64,000 nt of DNA, from positions 496,001 through 560,000 of the forward strand of contig JAACJP010000018.1 in assembly GCA_013368375.1 (NCBI GenBank), written 5' to 3'. Each line of letters begins with the position of its first letter. The stretch's first letter is position 1. Both the position numbers and the translations under genes were made by a program. Origin of the DNA: Tricholomella constricta (taxonomy: Eukaryota > Basidiomycota > Agaricomycetes > Agaricales > Lyophyllaceae). Shown here in pieces: positions 55,024 to 64,000 of this stretch. The notes beneath the pieces were generated by a model. It searched no databases. It saw only the letters and a program-made list of their open reading frames with translations, and had not been told where the DNA came from.

Positions 55024-55727
55024 GGATTAGATATTATAGTGATGATGATGGTGGTGGTGGCCGCGGGATGTTTGTCTCGGACTCGGAATCCGGAGGTAAG
55101 GCGACTCGCCTCAGCTCGTGACGTCAAAATCTCTTCGTCTTGCCTCACTACTACTGTAAGTCCGCTAATTATCGATACGTCGCGATCGATGGGGATCAAT
55201 TGTGCTCTCTGAGGAATTACTAACCAAAGGACTGAAGACAGATGTATGAGGCCTGCCTTGTGCGATTAGCCTGAGAACGGGTCGCCTTATTTTTATTTAA
55301 AGAGAGCATGCATGATCAAAGACGGCACGCGATTCAGAACTTGCCGTCGAATCCTAATACAGTGGATTGTCAACTATGATGTCCTGTAGATTTCTCGGTA
55401 TTGATGTAGATTCAACAAGATAGTAAAATATATTGTCATAATACAAGTCCGAACATAGTATGTAGAAGTCCAAAGCTTTTCCTGACACAGACACAGTCGC
55501 TATACAAAGCGCATCCACAACAAAAACGGAACAATCCAATAACAACAGAACAATCGAGATCAGAATCAACGAGTCAAAGCGAGGCGAGGAGGAGAAACAT
55601 AGCAAGTCGATCAACGCAAGAGTCTAAAGTCCAAGATGCATGAACGTAACCCCCAGCTCCCGAGTCCTTCACGAATCAGCGATGGACGGCTCGGCCTTGT
55701 CACATCCCGTAAGTACTAAGCATGACA
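55024..55727. other. Region between IWR1 start and paralogue C end
   Basis: The left part is the probable IWR1 promoter. From about 55375 to 55660 the sequence resembles 59985-60280 at the 3' side of paralogue D (both contain CCTGTAGATTTCT and later AATATATTGT and ACAGTCGC), so C and D share duplicated 3' flanks. No gene is supported. Confidence 0.5.
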
Positions 55728-57030
55728 TTATGAAGCCGCAATGGGTGAGCAACTCACCTGAATGAGATGTTGTGCAGTGGCGGAGGACACCTCCAATAAC
55801 TTCAACTGAGCCATCATCTAGGAGTATGTCAATGTTCAGTAGCCTGTTCAATGTGATGATACATACATCTGTATTTTGCTGCGCCAGCTTCGCACATGCC
55901 GCACGTATGGCAGCCATCTCAGCGTCGTGGTCCGCCCGTGCGGCAGCCATTGCAGCATCGGGGTCCGCCATCCACTGTGCCTGCTGCTGCTCCAGCTTTG
56001 AATGTTCCGCATGTTCGGCAGCCAATGCAGTGTCGTGCTTTGCCATGTGCTGCGCCAACTCTGCACGTTCCAACGCAGCCAGCTTCGCGTTCGAGAGTTT
56101 AACCGCACGCTCCGCAATTGCAGCATTTACCGAAGCTTGCAATGCGGCTGTTAGCTCCTTGGCTGATGCATCCCACCGTTCCATGACTGTTTCCACCGGG
56201 TGTTCAGCAAGATCGTCCCCTGCAAGCTGAGAGTCGTTGTTGATGGCCTTTTGGAACTCCTCGATCTGCTCAGCAGAATGATGGTTGGCAAGAATTTCCT
56301 TCGCCTTGGCGGTGAGCTCAGGGGCGAGGAGTTTGCATTCAGCATCAACAATGTTGAGCTTGAACATGTTACCCCGCTCTGCATACAGCGGGCCTTTGGC
56401 AAATCGAACTCCTCCGTGGTTGATGATCCTGCGCTTGACATTTTCGAAAAACATCGCAGCCCACCATAACCGCACGTGTGCGTACAGGCTGTAATTCTGA
56501 GCGCAGCTGGTGACGGTGGTCGCGAGTGCTACGACATCGACTACGCCGATGGTGGTAAAGCCGAGTGGGAAGGTGAGGGTCTGGACCAGCTTGTACGTCC
56601 AATAATAATGAGACTTGATCAACTTGTCGATGACCGACGAGAATGTGACGCAAGTGTGCTTTCCTGTCTTTGCGGATTCCTCTTCTTCTGCCTGCCAGTT
56701 GGAGCGCTCCAGACGCAGGAAACGATGATCCTCACCAGACCAGATTTCGACAATTATGAATTCATGTGGCATCGACCCTCTGTCGCGGTAGTGCGATATT
56801 GAACTTATACGGCAGCCTCGCAGGTCGTCTAGACGGTGGCGGATGCGTTCTTGCTTTTCGACGACGAATAATTCCCACAGGGATATCTCAAGAGTATCGA
56901 CGGTCTCTGGGATAACTCCTGGAATCATCTTTCCAGTGGGCATGTAGATGACGGACCTCTCCGAGTCGAAGGTGGAGAAAAAGTAAGAGACCGATGAAAG
57001 GCGTTTGGATAATGCGGTTTTCTCCAGCAT
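55728..57030 (-). CDS. Unrecognised family, paralogue C (Arg-type)
   Basis: Exons 55867-57030 and 55728-55817 on minus give about 417 residues, starting MLEKTALSKRLSSVSYFFST. It is closest to paralogue B: no first intron, TGKHTCVTFSSVIDKLIKSH, MIPGVIPET, SHYRDRGSMPHEFIIVEIWS, VDVVALATTVTSCAQNYSLY and AHVRLWWAAMFFE with Arg at the candidate Cys position. GPLYAERGN, VDAECKLLAPELTAKAKEIL and PVETVMERWDASAKELTAAL follow, then a coiled coil of about 75 residues (ALERAELAQHMAKHDTALAA and relatives). The tail ends QVSCSPIAAS. B and C are in opposite orientation on either side of the USB1-UreG-IWR1 block. Function unknown. Confidence 0.65.
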
Positions 57031-58257
57031 TTTTGTAGTTGCAAGACTGATATGTGGGTGGAGACCGACGTGGCGAGCAGTTAGTAAGTACTGCGGTTTG
57101 CCCCAAGTTTAATTTGCCATGCTTTTAACAGTCGTCGGAGTCCCGGCCCGGACATGTGCTCCACCACACTCAGGCTTGTCCTCGTAACTCATGCCTTGAT
57201 AATGCCCGGCGACATCTTCAGCTTCGCGAGGCATCTAGAGGCATCGAGTTAATAATGACTCTGCAAATTGGAGTCATCGGTCGGAATTTGAAGCCATGAA
57301 TCGGTATGTCCAGCAATTTAGCAATGCATTGACGCGCATTACTTATAAAACAAAGATACGGTTGGTTGATTGATCTACTGGGGACGTGATGGACTCGCTC
57401 AACCAACTATGCGTCCCAGCCATAGAAAATTTGTGGTTCTTTTTTCGAAGGTGAAAGCAATATGTCATCTCCAGATTATCCTTCTCGAGGATGTTTGCCA
57501 GTCGTCTCAGGCATTTTCCAACACTGTTCAGTACTTTAACTGTTAACTTGCTCACTAGGGTCAGCTATAACTCCGATTAGAGGAAAGCTCGTGGTTTTAG
57601 CATTTAGTGCGTGTCCTGATTATCGCTCCCCCTTTGAAAGTAACCTTTTTTCGATACACTCATGTTCGGTTCTGTTATCACACGAGGTATGCACCCACTT
57701 TTCAGTTCCATTTTCCATTCTTGTCCTTCCCTGAGCTTTGCACGCTGTCGCCGTCACCGTCATCGCGAAGTCGACCCTCTTTCTGTAGGCACCCGCCACC
57801 TTAAAAAACTTGCCGAGCTCGAGTCCGACCAACTGCAAAACTTCGCCCGCAGGCACACCATTTTCTCGAGCTCATCGTCTCGAACTACCGCGCGCTCCTT
57901 TGCGAAGCGTAAGTAGACTTTGAGATCTGGCAGTGCATGAGACCCACCCATGCGCTCGACACATGGAGCGTCCAGCTCTGGGCTGTGCTATTCTAGAATG
58001 GAGCTTAGATCACGGCACCGCCCACACCACACGCCCGCAAGGTCTTCAACGGTCGCTTTCATGCTCCTGCGCCATCCATCAGATCAGCTCTGGTGCAAGT
58101 ACCTCACGGTAAACCTCGAGGAGCTGCTTCAGAAACGTGCCGATTTTGACCTTCTGGATCTCTTTCTGTCTGTCTGCACGCTTGCGGACACCCGCTTGAA
58201 AAACCTCGTGCCCTGTACGGATGCTATAAAAACCTCTTCAATACCCAACTTGTGCCC
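57031..58257. other. Upstream region of paralogue C with gene fragments
   Basis: The first 500 bases resemble the upstream regions of the other paralogues, including a TTCGCGAGGCATCTAGAG block also found twice upstream of D. At about 57660-57790 lies a fragment of the right-edge gene (minus sense; see separate entry). From about 58060 to 58257 short stretches match 59090-59225. No intact gene. Confidence 0.45.
57660..57790 (-). pseudogene. Fragment of the right-edge gene (3' part), copy 3
   Basis: The DNA from TTCGGTTCTGTTATCACACG to the CGACCCTCTTTCTGTAGGC block parallels 62930-63062 of the right-edge gene. The frame is broken and nothing before or after it matches, so this is a small dispersed fragment. 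Confidence 0.6.
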
Positions 58258-58785
58258 GGCAGCACGCTTGAAGATACTCCAGCCTCACAAACGATGAACG
58301 CACACGTACATTCATCACCGCGGAAGTCGGTGCAGGTCACGCAGAGGTATGCATGCGAGTTCCTTCCTTTTCCAGAGTGTTTACACTAACGAGACAAGGT
58401 TGGATTGTCCAGCTAAGAGCCATGGCAAACGCTCTGACTCCTACCTTCAGATACATCCCCCAGAAGTAATTCTACAAGGATCCACGGTTCCAAGCGTCCA
58501 TCGCATGGGCTCTACTCGATCCCCCGTTCCCACCTTCTTTGCCACCAACCTCGGGCCCAACTCCGGATCCACAGTCACCATCACCATCGTCATCCCAAAC
58601 GCCCCCTCATTCAACTCCACACGCACTCGCAACTGCACCCCACCCGCACCCACATTCCCAACAATCCCCCACCTTCCCGCCATCCCTCATCCCCTCCCTC
58701 AACGCATCCCACGCCCCCACCCTCTCCTCCCCTTTCATCGGCTCATTCCACATGGACACCATCAACGTCAGAATCGGTAAATAGA
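58258..58785 (+). pseudogene. USB1 pseudogene (exons 2 and 3 only)
   Basis: It reads LTNDERTRTFIT, EVGAGHAE, an intron of the same position as in USB1, LRAMANALTPT, then a stop in place of the Glu before FYKDPRFQASIAWALL, and after frame changes PPSLIPSLNASHAPTLSSPF and SFHMDTINVRIGK-stop. The first exon with the first H-x-S motif is missing and the second motif is QAS instead of HAS. It cannot be active. Its tail faces paralogue D as USB1's tail faces paralogue B. Confidence 0.85.
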
Positions 58786-60411
58786 TATCCAGCTGGGGAT
58801 TGTATAATGCTCCGCAGGAGTGATACTCGTCGTCGTCGTCGTCGTCGATATCATGTTAGGCGCAGCCATCCGAGGAACGACGAACTCCCATTACCTGCTC
58901 ACATGAATGTTGCCGCACCTGTTATACCCTATGCGAACAGGAGGAGTTGGTCTTAAATTCGTTGGAATTGGAACCAATCTAGGATGATGATGGTGAGGCT
59001 TTCTACGACCGCCCTCTGGAGCCATCGACTCGACGTCGCAAGACGTGGAGAGGATTCTGAATAGGCTTTGCATCTGTGTCCTTCTTTCCGCTCACACGTC
59101 CGCAATTTTTCCATGCTCCTGCCCCAGATCAGCACTGCGTCCTATCCTATATGGAAACAACATTCTCGAAACCCAGCTTGTGCCCGCCCACGCAACACGT
59201 TTGAAAGTTATCATTGACATGGGCCCTTGAGGGAGACGAGGAAGCAGCAGTGCGTCAAGTTTTATCATGAACAGGTGTCTCCCTCTTCCCCGGGAGAAGC
59301 GTGTCGTTTTTGACTGACTACACTCTGTTCGAGGAGATCGAGACGAAGGTAGGTCGGTAGCCCATCAATTAATGTTCCTTCACCGCACATTCTCAATGCT
59401 TTGCGCAGCCAGGCGGCCAGCACTCATTCCCGGCAATGCTTGTCCCACATAAGTAAACGTACTCTTGTCGGGTGCACCTGGACCTCCCTGCTGCTCGCGA
59501 GGTATATAACGAACAAGAACAAGCTCATCAACGAAACCGCAGACAGCTCAGGGAATTCGACCGCGCTCGTATTTGAGGAACTATAATAAACAAGAACGAG
59601 CTCATCACCGAATTCGCAGACAGCTCAGGAAATTCGACCGCGCTCGTCAAGAATAGAAAAACATCTCCACGCACGTAATTATCACTTTTGACCACTCTCT
59701 TCAGTTCGACTTTGACAATCCCTCGCGTGGATTGATATTTGTCGAGTTCAAGTCCCAACTGCAAGCAAGACTTTGCCGTACGCACGCCATTGACTTCGAG
59801 TCACCGCTCACCATGCCAGCTGCAGCGTTCCTTTGGAAAGCTTAGATCGACTTCGAGCAGTGCGTACATGAGACCCGCGCGCTGCGCATTGTATGGGTGC
59901 CTCGTCACGCCGGCTTGTCATCCGGATTTGTTTGAGATGGAGCCCATTCCCTGCCACCTGCCATCGGGGAGGAAGAGAATGTCACAACGATATCCTGTAG
60001 ATTTCTTGGTGTTGGGCCCGTCCAATGTATGCCAACAAATAGCAAAATATATTGTTCTCTGGCCATTCATAGTACAAGTCCAAAGCAAGTCGTGATATCG
60101 CGACACAGTCGCTAAGTACACAGCTCATTTATAACGGCGACGAAACAATCAAAAGCAACAGAACAATCGAGATCAAAGAAGCAGAGCACGGCGAAGAGGA
60201 AAAAAAACATAGCAAATCGATGAAAGCAAAGTCAGAGATGCGTGATTATCAGACCAAACAGCATGGACACCACCCCAGCTCCTTCATGAAGCAGCGATGG
60301 ACGGCTCGGCCTTGTCACGTCCCGTAAGTACAATAGTCTGAAGTTGTGATGGGTGGGTAACTCACCTGAATGAGACATTTTTACCCAGTGACGGAGGATG
60401 TCCGACACCGA
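58786..60411. other. Repeat-rich region between USB1 pseudogene and paralogue D
   Basis: No intact gene. It contains a GTCGTC microsatellite (about 58829-58848), a stretch resembling 58060-58257, two 59-base direct repeats (59512-59570 and 59589-59647) and the duplicated 3' flank of paralogue D (from about 59985). Confidence 0.5.
59512..59647. repeat. Pair of 59-base direct repeats
   Basis: 59512-59570 and 59589-59647 both run AACAAGAAC...GCTCATCA...GCAGACAGCTCAGG...AATTCGACCGCGCTCGT with a few mismatches, separated by 18 bases. An inverted, diverged relative lies at about 51017-51080 in the gap after paralogue B. Confidence 0.85.
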
Positions 60412-61587
60412 TTACTTCACCCGAGCCATCAGCTAGGAGTATGTCAATAATCAGCCACTTGTTCAATGCAGTGATACGTACATCTGCCATCTGCTGCTCC
60501 AGTTTTGCCTCCAGCTTTATACGTTCCGCACGTTCGGCAGCCAACGCAGCGCCGAGCTCGGCAACCTGAGCCTTCGCAATTTTAAGCGCATCCCTCTCCG
60601 CAATCGCAGCATCTACCGCGGCTTGCAATGAGGCTGTCAGCTCCTTGCCTGATGTCTCCCATCGTTTCACCATCGTTTCCACCGGGTTTCCAGCAAGGTC
60701 GCCATCTGCAAGCTGGGAATCGTTGTCGATGGCCATTTGAAACTCCTCTATCTCCGCAACAGAATACTGATTGGCGCCGTCGCGCAGAGTACTCTTCGCC
60801 TTGACGGTGAGCCCATGGGCAAGGAGTTTGCAATTAGCATCAACAAAGGTACACTTGAAGATGTTGCCCCGTTCCGCATACAGTGGGCCTTCGACAAATC
60901 GGACTCCGTTGTGGTCGGTGGTCTTCTTTTTTAGACACTCGAAGAACATTGCAGCCCACCACATACACATGTGGGCAAACAGGCTATAGTTCTGAGCTGA
61001 GCTGGTGATGGTGGTCGCGAGAGCTATAACATCGATGATGCTGAGGGTCGTATAGTCGAGTGGAAAAGTGAGGGTCTGAACCGGCTTGTAAGAAGAAGTT
61101 ACCGCGGTATCGAGGGTCGAGAACCATTTCACGATATCGCTGTTTCCAGTGTGCAAGCCGACAATCTCTCGGGTGGCACGCTTTTTGCTACCGCTTGATA
61201 ACAACTTGAGCGACACCGCATAGGACAAAGTAGACTCGAAACTAACCTGATTGTCTCGACATCTTCCTTCTTGTTAAAGCGCTCAAGACGCATGAAACGT
61301 TCATCGTCACCGGACTTGATTCCGATGACAATAAGTTCATGGGGAGTCGACCCTTTCCCCCGGTAATGCGAGACTGAGCGTAGGTGGACGCCTCGCAGGT
61401 CGTCCAGACGGTCGCAGATGCGTGTCTCCGACTCCACGACAACTTCTATCCATTCATTTACCGCAACTCGATTGTCTCTGTATTTTGGGATAGCTCCTGG
61501 AATGACCTTCGTAGTGGGCATGACGACGTAGGATTTCTCGTCGTTATAGAGTGAGAATGAGAACGATGAGAGGAACCTGGATAACAT
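60412..61587 (-). CDS. Unrecognised family, paralogue D (Cys-type, short coiled coil)
   Basis: Exons 61247-61587, 60482-61187 and 60412-60432 on minus give about 355 residues, starting MLSRFLSSFSFSLYNDEKSY. It pairs with paralogue A: same first intron and phase, then KKRATREIVGLHTGN. Shared blocks are IPGAIPK, ICDRLDDLRG, SHYRGKGSTPHELIV, RFMRLERF, IDVIALATTITSSAQNYSLF, AHMCMWWAAMFFECLK with the candidate Cys kept, VRFVEGPLYAERGN and PVETMVKRWETSGKELTASL. The coiled coil is the shortest, about 30 residues (LGAALAAERAERIKLEAKLE). EIWSG of the others is GIKSG here. The last exon is only LMARVK-stop. Function unknown. Confidence 0.65.
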
Positions 61588-62683
61588 CGTTCGAGTCTCC
61601 AGCAGGTTATATAGTCGCGAGATATGCAGATCTATGCAGATGTCACAAATTAACGACCTGAACTACAGCATGGCAAACATGTGGCTGAACCGCAGGGCCT
61701 CGCGGCCCTCGTGCCTCTTATGGCCTCCCAATATCCTTGGAACATTTTTGCCTATAACTGTCGAATCCATGTCCTCGCAAGTGCCCGGCGAGATCTTTAG
61801 CTTCGCGAGGCACCTAGAGCCATCGATAGTGACTCTACAACCTGGATCGAAAACATGGACTAGCCTGAGTAGTTTTGGCATGCTTGCCCAAGGTCTCGGG
61901 GTACGCCTCACATTGACGCGCATTACTTACAGGACAGAAATATGATTGGTTGGTCTACTACCAAATGGCATCCTCCGCGGCGCGTTGCATTCCAACTACG
62001 CGTTGCAGCGGTAACAATCCCGTTCTCAATTTCACATCCCGAGAACATCTTTGCCTATAACTGTCGAACCCATGTCCTCGCGACTCATGCCTTGAAGGTG
62101 CTCGGCGAGATCATTAGCTTCGCGAGGCACCGAGAGCCATCGATAGTGACTCTACAACCTGGGTTTCTAGATTGAAATCTAAAGCCATGGACTGGTTATG
62201 GTATGTCTTGCCCAAGCTCTAGCATCTCGGGATGAGCCTTGCATTGACGCGCATTACTTAGATGACAGAAATATGGTCGGTTATCCTACTAAACAGAATC
62301 CTCCGGGACGTGATGAATCCGCAACTACGCGTCGCAGCGATGACAATTTCATTCTCAGTCTCCGTATTTTTTCACAGAGTTCAAGCAACATGCCATCTCT
62401 TGATTATCCTTTTCAAGTACAGTCCTTTTAAAAACGAGATCAGGGTTCTTTCAAGGTCCTTGGAAAAAGCGGCCAACTGAGAAAATTATAATAACACGAG
62501 GTAGTCAATTCCCCATAGTCATCCAGCATTTTAGAACGCTGTTCGATCCTGACAGGCTCAACTATACCCCCGAGTGGAGGAAACCCGATGAATTTGGGCA
62601 TGTAGTAGTCCTGGTTATCGCTCGGTCTTTGAAATCACCTCCCGTTTTAGCCAAAACGATAGTACACGATTGTGCCATGAGGT
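61588..62683. other. Upstream region of paralogue D with an imperfect tandem repeat
   Basis: No gene. A block of about 120 bases (TTTGCCTATAACTGTCGAA ... GACTCTACAACCTGG) occurs at about 61749-61855 and again at 62050-62162, with surrounding sequence (GCATTGACGCGCATTACTTA) also repeated, giving a unit of roughly 300 bases. A related single block lies at 57180-57250 upstream of paralogue C. Confidence 0.75.
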
Positions 62684-64000
62684 TTACATGGTCAATACAT
62701 CCACGCGCTTCAGCCTCCCATTGTCACATCTCTGCACACATTGGGGTAGCAAATTTAGCCTTCGAATTGCAAAAAGACAAAAATGGGGCACACAGACCTT
62801 GAGCAACAACAGCCGAGAATCATCCATCATCACATCCGTCACCTCGAAGATCTCCTCGCTTACCACCTCCATGTATGGGAGCCAGCTTGTAACGTCTTCC
62901 CGGAATACACCCCGTACATTCGTCACGGTCGGTTCTGTGATCACACGAGGTGTGCGCCAGCTCACTTTTCCCTTCCCTTTCCCTTTTTTGTCGTTACCTG
63001 AGCTTTCCATTGACACGCCATCGCCGTCACCGCCACCCTGAAGCCGACCCTCCTCCTGTAGGCGCTCCATGATAGAATATGGATTGTAATCCCTGAATCG
63101 GAGGTGTCGCCAGGATGTCGATGGCTCGCCTTCATCGTTCGCCTGTGTACCGCTGCCCCCACCAGTAAGACCTGCAGCAGATGATGCCGTCGAGGTTATT
63201 GCAGGAGAAGGAGGTGTCAAATCATCGTTCGACGTCGAAGATGTCGACGCGACTCCAATCTCGATATTGATCTCCGCCGCCACGGGGCTCGCAACACTCG
63301 CGTCAATGCCAGCCGAAGACGCGCCCGCCTCGTTGCCCGTTGAACTGAGAGGCGTTTTAAGGAGTACGGTATCGACGGCATTTGCAAGAGGTGATAATGG
63401 TGACGGCGGCGCCATATGAAGCCTTGGGTGTGTACGCCCAATTTCTTCTAGCGTGACACTCTCGATAGTGCGCAGGCCGTATATTGAGTGCTGCCAGTCC
63501 GTAGTGAGACACTCCTGGAACCAGCGTGTACTCTGCGGGCCCCACACGGACCAAGGAATTTGCAAGGGTGCATGAATTCCGCTACCAGGTTGGGGAAATG
63601 AGACGGATACTGCATGAAGAGTGTGAGGGGGAATGAGAGGGGCGGTTGTGGTATTCTGGGAGGGGGAGGCGACGGATACAGGAGGGGCGATAGTGACAAA
63701 GACGCCTGGAACGATGTAGGGAGTCGACGGGAAGAGGGCTGGGGAAGAGGTTGCAGCGCTAGCGAGTGATACATTTTGAAAGGCAGTATCCGAATTGTCC
63801 GTATTCGAAGGAGAGTTATATTTCCGCGTTCTCATTCTGCCAGAGTTGTAGCGGGCCCGCGTCTTTTCATACCATTCGGCTGGCGGGTGCAGAAGCGTGT
63901 GGATGTTGACAAAAAACACAAAACAATGGACGCGATGATCTTGATCTTCCGAAGCAGGGTTAAAAATATAGAGACAGCACGCGTGTATCCGTTCGTCGGG
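62684..64000 (-). CDS. Hypothetical protein, C-terminal part; 5' end beyond the window
   Basis: The frame is open from the right edge (DERIHACCLYIFNPASEDQD, then HCFVFFVNIHTLLHPPAEWY) down to 62798. An intron follows (62732-62797), then the last exon RCDNGRLKRVDVLTM-stop. There is no ATG in the part that looks like an interior exon, so the gene continues outside. The pattern LYIFNP...FFVNIHTLL...WYE and the ending EVVSEEIFEVTDVMMDDSRL recall a common Agaricomycete F-box or propeller-like family, but I cannot name it. The middle is low-complexity (Ser/Thr/Ala), with IPWSVWGPQSTRWFQECL conserved-looking. The intron is 66 bases and has no stop in frame. Three broken copies of its 3' part are dispersed at 35686, 48345 and 57660. 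Confidence 0.65.
   Translation of the reverse strand, partial: PDERIHACCLYIFNPASEDQDHRVHCFVFFVNIHTLLHPPAEWYEKTRARYNSGRMRTRKYNSPSNTDNSDTAFQNVSLASAATSSPALFPSTPYIVPGVFVTIAPPVSVASPSQNTTTAPLIPPHTLHAVSVSFPQPGSGIHAPLQIPWSVWGPQSTRWFQECLTTDWQHSIYGLRTIESVTLEEIGRTHPRLHMAPPSPLSPLANAVDTVLLKTPLSSTGNEAGASSAGIDASVASPVAAEINIEIGVASTSSTSNDDLTPPSPAITSTASSAAGLTGGGSGTQANDEGEPSTSWRHLRFRDYNPYSIMERLQEEGRLQGGGDGDGVSMESSGNDKKGKGKGKVSWRTPRVITEPTVTNVRGVFREDVTSWLPYMEVVSEEIFEVTDVMMDDSRLLLLKVCVPHFCLFAIRRLNLLPQCVQRCDNGRLKRVDVLTM

Overview
This window is nuclear DNA from a filamentous basidiomycete, most likely an Agaricomycete (mushroom-forming fungus). The evidence is genes split by many 45-75 base GT-AG introns, a divergent H2A/H2B pair, fungal-type USB1, IWR1, SPC2 and UreG genes, a Tad1/I-like LINE, a pogo/Fot1-like DNA element, and remnants of gene families typical of mushrooms (HNH nuclease, SRPK-like kinase, F-box/LRR). 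All gene models were spliced by eye from reading frame and splice signals.

Left part (1-15,900): a mitochondrial DHTKD1-type 2-oxoacid dehydrogenase E1 (minus), an F-box/LRR-like protein, signal peptidase subunit SPC2, a secreted alanine-rich two-domain protein (minus) and a secreted GMC oxidoreductase (minus). The intergenic stretches are 0.4-2 kb.

Middle part (15,770-30,450): a tandem segmental duplication. Each unit carries a single-pass membrane protein whose ectodomain resembles the non-catalytic N-terminal domains of alpha-L-rhamnosidases, followed by histone H2B sequence. The first unit ends in a broken H2B and also contains a decayed kinase. The second unit leads into the intact H2B gene but is interrupted by a 1.4-kb TA-flanked element with 24-base perfect terminal inverted repeats, encoding a transposase that lacks its catalytic domain. 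An intact H2B/H2A divergent pair and a large two-RRM RNA-binding protein follow.

Right part (32,100-64,000): a duplicated, transposon-rich region. It holds an intact acid sphingomyelinase-like gene and a deleted copy fused to an HNH-nuclease remnant, a 6.3-kb 5'-truncated LINE with a 16-base target duplication, and four paralogues (A, B on plus; C, D on minus) of an unrecognised protein family with a candidate Cys/His site and a coiled-coil tail of variable length. A conserved block (USB1, UreG, IWR1) sits between B and C, and a USB1 pseudogene lies between C and D, so the paralogues are arranged roughly as a mirror image. The window ends inside a gene whose 3' end has been scattered as fragments through the same region.

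Most genes are unrelated housekeeping or secreted-enzyme genes. The least explained material is the four-paralogue family and the rhamnosidase-domain membrane proteins.
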